The position numbers and the translations under genes were made by a program. From the NCBI RefSeq assembly GCF_001956215.1, contig NZ_MRTQ01000006.1, positions 1 to 64,000 on the forward strand: DNA of 64,000 nt, in the 5' to 3' direction. The notes beneath the pieces are model-generated. The model searched no databases and was not told where the DNA came from. It was given only the letters and a program-made list of their open reading frames with translations. Origin of the DNA: Paenibacillus sp. FSL R5-0490 (GTDB lineage Bacteria > Bacillota > Bacilli > Bacillales > Cytobacillaceae). Within the stretch, counting starts at the first letter, position 1. Each line of letters begins with the position of its first letter. Below are positions 60,852 through 64,000 of this stretch, piece after piece.

Positions 60852-61751
60852 ATGAGCACAATTGCAAATCCTCAGGAATCTGCGAAAGCTCCAGTGCCTG
60901 TATCTAAAAGGAAGGCCAAGGGAGCCGACCTGGCAAAAGCTCTTATCAAAAATAAAATGTCGCTGGTGGGCGGCAGCATTGTTCTTATTTACATTATTCT
61001 CGCTGTCCTTGCACCGCTTATTTCGCCTTATGATCCATACGAAATTGACCTTGTGAATAAACTGCAGCCTCCATCAGCTGACCATATTATGGGAACTGAT
61101 GACAAAGGGCGGGATATTTTCAGCCGTATCTTGTACGGTTCACAGCTTTCCCTTGCGGTTGGCTTTGTTTCCGTCTTCATCGGAGCATTATTTGGAATTG
61201 TTTTAGGAATTATTTCCGGCTACTACGGAGGCTGGGTGGATACGATTATCATGCGTTTCATTGACGTCCTGCTTGCATTCCCCGGGCTGCTGCTTGCATT
61301 AGCCATTGTCAGTGCACTGGGACCAAGCCTCATTAACGTCATGATCGCTGTCGGTGTTTTTTCAATCCCTACTTTTGCCCGTATTGTCCGCGGTTCAACG
61401 TTAAGTGTTAAGAAAATGGAATACATTGATGCCATAAGGGTTTTAGGGGCAAGCGATCCGAAAATTATTTTTGTTCATATCCTGCCTAATATCATGAGCC
61501 CGATTATTGTACAGGGGACATTGCGTCTGGCTACATCGATTTTATCAGTTGCCGGTCTTTCCTTCCTTGGAATGGGAGCACAGCCGCCAACTCCTGAATG
61601 GGGAGCCATGCTGAGCGATGGCCGCGACTTCCTGTTCACAGCACCGCATATCGCACTATTTCCGGGTATTGCCATTGCCCTGATCGTTCTGGGCTTTAAC
61701 CTATTTGGAGACGGACTCCGTGATGCCCTGGATCCGCGAATGAAAAACTAA
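60852..61751 (+). CDS. Oligopeptide/dipeptide ABC transporter permease (DppC-like)
   Basis: The 299-aa inner-membrane subunit has an N-terminal OppC_N segment with the first helix (about 38-58), then five helices and the EAA loop region DAIRVLGASDPKIIFVHILPN (in two parts, about 195-215). It shows APLISPYDPYEIDLVNK and MGTDDKGRDIFSRILYG, the C-type permease hallmarks. It is followed by the B-type permease 12 nt later; the C-before-B order is the reverse of the common dpp/opp order. Confidence 0.93.
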   Translation: MSTIANPQESAKAPVPVSKRKAKGADLAKALIKNKMSLVGGSIVLIYIILAVLAPLISPYDPYEIDLVNKLQPPSADHIMGTDDKGRDIFSRILYGSQLSLAVGFVSVFIGALFGIVLGIISGYYGGWVDTIIMRFIDVLLAFPGLLLALAIVSALGPSLINVMIAVGVFSIPTFARIVRGSTLSVKKMEYIDAIRVLGASDPKIIFVHILPNIMSPIIVQGTLRLATSILSVAGLSFLGMGAQPPTPEWGAMLSDGRDFLFTAPHIALFPGIAIALIVLGFNLFGDGLRDALDPRMKN

Positions 61752-61763
61752 GGAGGTTCTAAT

Positions 61764-62684
61764 ATGTTTATTTTTCTATTGCGCAGGCTTGTTCAAATCG
61801 TCCCGGTTCTGCTGGGCGTTACTCTTATGGTTTTTCTCATCATGCAAATGGTTCCCGGAGATCCTGCCGTTCTGGTGGCAGGGGAAGGAGCAACAGATGA
61901 GCAGGTGGATGCAATCCGGCATGACCTCGGGCTTGATCAGCCTCTCGCCCTGCAATACTTGAGTTATGTTGGAGATGTTGTAAAAGGGGATTTTGGCGAA
62001 TCCATCCGGACAAGCCGCCCTGTTCTGGATGAAATCCTCGTCCGTTTGCCGATCACACTTGAATTGGCCTTCTGGAGTATTGTGATTACGGTTGTTCTAG
62101 GTGTTCTAATCGGAATTATTGCCGCAACGAAGCAAAACAGTTTTACAGATGTTGGATTAATGATGGTAGCCCTTCTTGGTGTATCCCTGCCGAACTTCTG
62201 GCTCGGGCTGATGCTGATCATTTATTTTTCAGTCGGACTTCAGTGGTTTCCGGTTGCCGGCTGGGGGACCTTCAGCCATATCATCCTTCCGGCCATTACA
62301 CTCGGGACAGGCGGTGCAGCCATTGTTGCCAGGATGACTCGGGCAAGCATGCTCGAGGTTATCCGCCAGGATTATATCCGCACGGCCAAAGCAAAGGGTG
62401 TGCGCCAGCGTCTGATCATTTATAAGCACGCTTTAAAAAATGCGCTGATTCCGGTTATTACAGTAGTCGGACTGCAGTTTGGAGCCCTTCTCGGCGGAAC
62501 GGTTTTAACAGAATCCGTCTTTGCCATCAATGGAGTCGGACGATTGATTATTGATGCCATCCGGATGCGTGATCTGCCGCTTGTGCAGGGATCGATTTTA
62601 TTCGTATCGGTGCTGTTTGTCATCGTTAACCTGCTTGTTGACCTGTCCTACCGATTCCTGAATAAACGTGTTGAACTGAACTAA
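61764..62684 (+). CDS. Oligopeptide/dipeptide ABC transporter permease (DppB-like)
   Basis: The 306-aa B-type permease has six helices and the hallmarks FLIMQMVPGDPAVLVAGE (about 24-41), LGLDQPLALQYL (about 55) and GDFGESIRTSRPV (about 72), and an EAA loop in DYIRTAKAKGVRQRLIIYKH (about 204). It pairs with the preceding DppC-like protein to form the translocation pore. AAGGAGG precedes the ATG. Confidence 0.94.
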   Translation: MFIFLLRRLVQIVPVLLGVTLMVFLIMQMVPGDPAVLVAGEGATDEQVDAIRHDLGLDQPLALQYLSYVGDVVKGDFGESIRTSRPVLDEILVRLPITLELAFWSIVITVVLGVLIGIIAATKQNSFTDVGLMMVALLGVSLPNFWLGLMLIIYFSVGLQWFPVAGWGTFSHIILPAITLGTGGAAIVARMTRASMLEVIRQDYIRTAKAKGVRQRLIIYKHALKNALIPVITVVGLQFGALLGGTVLTESVFAINGVGRLIIDAIRMRDLPLVQGSILFVSVLFVIVNLLVDLSYRFLNKRVELN

Positions 62685-62714
62685 AACCATTCCCGATTGA
62701 GAGGAGCAAGAAAA

Positions 62715-63749
62715 ATGGGAACTGAACATAAAGAAACGATACTGGAAGTGAAAAACTTAAAAACTCATTTCTTCTCCGGCAAAAAAGTCATTAAAGCGGT
62801 CGACGGCGTAGACTTTGATGTTAAAAGAGGAGAAACGCTCGGCATTGTCGGCGAATCCGGGAGCGGAAAGAGCATCACCTCCCTCTCCATCATGCGGCTG
62901 ATTGCAGAGCCTCCCGGAAAGATTGTGGACGGTGAAATCAATTTTAAAGGGAAAAACCTGCTTTCAGAAACAGAGGAAGGCATGCGGCAAATGCGCGGAA
63001 ACAAAATTTCAATGATTTTCCAGGAGCCGATGACTTCACTCAATCCTGTTTATTCTGTTGGAGAACAGATTGCAGAAGCGTTCCGGATTCATCAAAAGCT
63101 TCCAAAAAAGGAAGCCTGGCAAAAAGCAGTCGAAATGCTGCGATTAGTCGGCATCCCTTCACCTGAAAAAAGAGCTAAGCAGGAGCCACATGAATTAAGC
63201 GGCGGAATGCGCCAGCGCGTCATGATTGCGATGGCATTGGCATGCAAGCCGGAGCTGCTGATTGCCGATGAGCCGACGACAGCTCTTGATGTAACGATCC
63301 AGGCGCAAATCCTTGATCTATTAAAAAATCTGCAGGAACAGCTCGGAACGGCTGTCATCATGATTACGCATGATATGGGTGTTGTTTCCGAAACCTGTGA
63401 CCGGGTCGCCGTTATGTATTGCGGAAAAATTGTTGAGCATACAGATGTAGATTCCCTTTTTGATAACCCAAAGCACCCTTACACACAGGGCTTGCTGAGA
63501 AGCATTCCGGCAGTGGACCGGGATGTCGAGGAATTGGAAGCCATTCCAGGTACGGTCCCAAGCCCGGACAACCTTCCCCCCGGGTGCAGCTTTGCGCCAA
63601 GATGCCCGTTTGCAACAGATTTATGCCTGACGGAAGAACCATCATTAATAGAAGATAACGGAGATAAAGTACGCTGCTGGATGTACTCGGAAAGATGGAA
63701 CGGACCGGCAGTAAAGGAGGTCGCAGCAGATGTCAGCCACGCTAACTAA
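62715..63749 (+). CDS. Oligopeptide ABC transporter ATPase (DppD/OppD-like)
   Basis: The 344-aa ATPase has Walker [14 protein letters not shown] (about 42), Q-loop [11 protein letters not shown] (about 97), signature [16 protein letters not shown] (about 155) and Walker [14 protein letters not shown] (about 177). The C-terminal oligo_HPY extension includes a four-cysteine cluster region ([14 protein letters not shown], about 300) found in OppD proteins, where it binds Fe-S or zinc. ATG 62715 is chosen (GAGGAG 8 nt upstream). Its end overlaps the next ATPase gene by 20 bp. Confidence 0.94.
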   Translation: MGTEHKETILEVKNLKTHFFSGKKVIKAVDGVDFDVKRGETLGIVGESGSGKSITSLSIMRLIAEPPGKIVDGEINFKGKNLLSETEEGMRQMRGNKISMIFQEPMTSLNPVYSVGEQIAEAFRIHQKLPKKEAWQKAVEMLRLVGIPSPEKRAKQEPHELSGGMRQRVMIAMALACKPELLIADEPTTALDVTIQAQILDLLKNLQEQLGTAVIMITHDMGVVSETCDRVAVMYCGKIVEHTDVDSLFDNPKHPYTQGLLRSIPAVDRDVEELEAIPGTVPSPDNLPPGCSFAPRCPFATDLCLTEEPSLIEDNGDKVRCWMYSERWNGPAVKEVAADVSHAN

Positions 63750-64000
63750 AGAAAAGGAAATCCTTCAAGTCAGGGACCTGCAGCAGTACTTCCCGATTAA
63801 AGGCGGTGTTTTTGGCCGCACCGTCAATCATGTTAAAGCGGTTGATGGCGTGAACTTTACGATTTATGAAGGGGAGACTGTCAGCATTGTCGGTGAATCC
63901 GGATGCGGAAAGTCGACAACAGGACGTGCGATTTTGCGACTGGATGAGCCGACTGGCGGAGAAGTGATTTTTCAGGGAACGAATTTGCTTTCCAAATCAA
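63730..64000 (+). CDS. Oligopeptide ABC transporter ATPase (OppF/DppF-like), partial
   Basis: Starts at ATG 63730 inside the end of the preceding ATPase gene, with AAAGGAGGT 8 nt upstream, and runs off the window. The first 90 residues show the OppF-type start ([20 protein letters not shown]) and Walker [14 protein letters not shown]. It is the second nucleotide-binding subunit of the transporter; the rest must lie to the right. Confidence 0.93.
   Translation, partial: MSATLTKEKEILQVRDLQQYFPIKGGVFGRTVNHVKAVDGVNFTIYEGETVSIVGESGCGKSTTGRAILRLDEPTGGEVIFQGTNLLSKS

Overview
The window is chromosomal DNA of an endospore-forming, low-to-medium G+C Bacillaceae. The gene content and order match Bacillus subtilis-type chromosomes: csbA-uvrB-uvrA, yvlABCD, and secA-prfB-yvjA-cccB-ftsE-ftsX-ctpB-minJ. 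Other Bacillus-like signs are an alpha/beta-type spore protein, a sporulation-type histidine kinase, strong AGGAGG ribosome binding sites and many TTG/GTG starts. Dispersed Bacillaceae repeats suggest a Bacillus firmus/Cytobacillus-like species; this is an inference from gene order and repeats. No rRNA, tRNA, CRISPR array, prophage or complete insertion sequence was seen.

Region 1 (1-8.6 kb): hprK, then a cell-wall amino-sugar salvage block. murP-mupG-murQ import and split MurNAc-containing sugars; nagA-nagB-nagR convert GlcNAc-6-P to fructose-6-P and sense it. NagR-type operators overlap the promoters of both units, so one regulator probably controls both. A spore-type N-acetylmuramoyl-L-alanine amidase follows. 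Region 2 (8.6-20.3 kb): a yvlABCD-like envelope-stress operon split by a ~280-bp dispersed repeat, an SGNH esterase, uvrA-uvrB with a LexA box, csbA, a spore protein and an M20 amidohydrolase. Region 3 (20.4-29.5 kb): metN-metP-metQ behind two tandem SAM-I riboswitches, an EamA exporter divergent from a MocR regulator, a PAS histidine kinase, an NRDE protein and an AI-2E-family transporter.

Region 4 (29.7-35.3 kb): a small glycan cluster of three glycosyltransferases and a mannose-1-phosphate guanylyltransferase, bounded by a MITE-like element inserted into a terminator hairpin. Region 5 (35.4-48 kb): cell division, wall and secretion genes minJ, ctpB, a coiled-coil M23 hydrolase, ftsX-ftsE, cccB, yvjA, prfB (with the classical +1 frameshift) and secA, interrupted by a gene of perfect heptad repeats. 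Region 6 (48-54 kb): a minus-strand set upstream of secA whose lead gene fuses an archaeo-eukaryotic-type primase domain to a superfamily 2 helicase, followed by HEAT/SEC-C, zinc-ribbon, UPF0158 and second SEC-C proteins. This is the best candidate for an undescribed (possibly anti-mobile-element) system. Region 7 (54-64 kb): DUF1028, a split chromate-family transporter, gamma-glutamyltransferase, an oligopeptide-type ABC transporter and an M24 peptidase, which look like a gamma-glutamyl peptide or glutathione scavenging module; the last ATPase gene runs off the end of the window.
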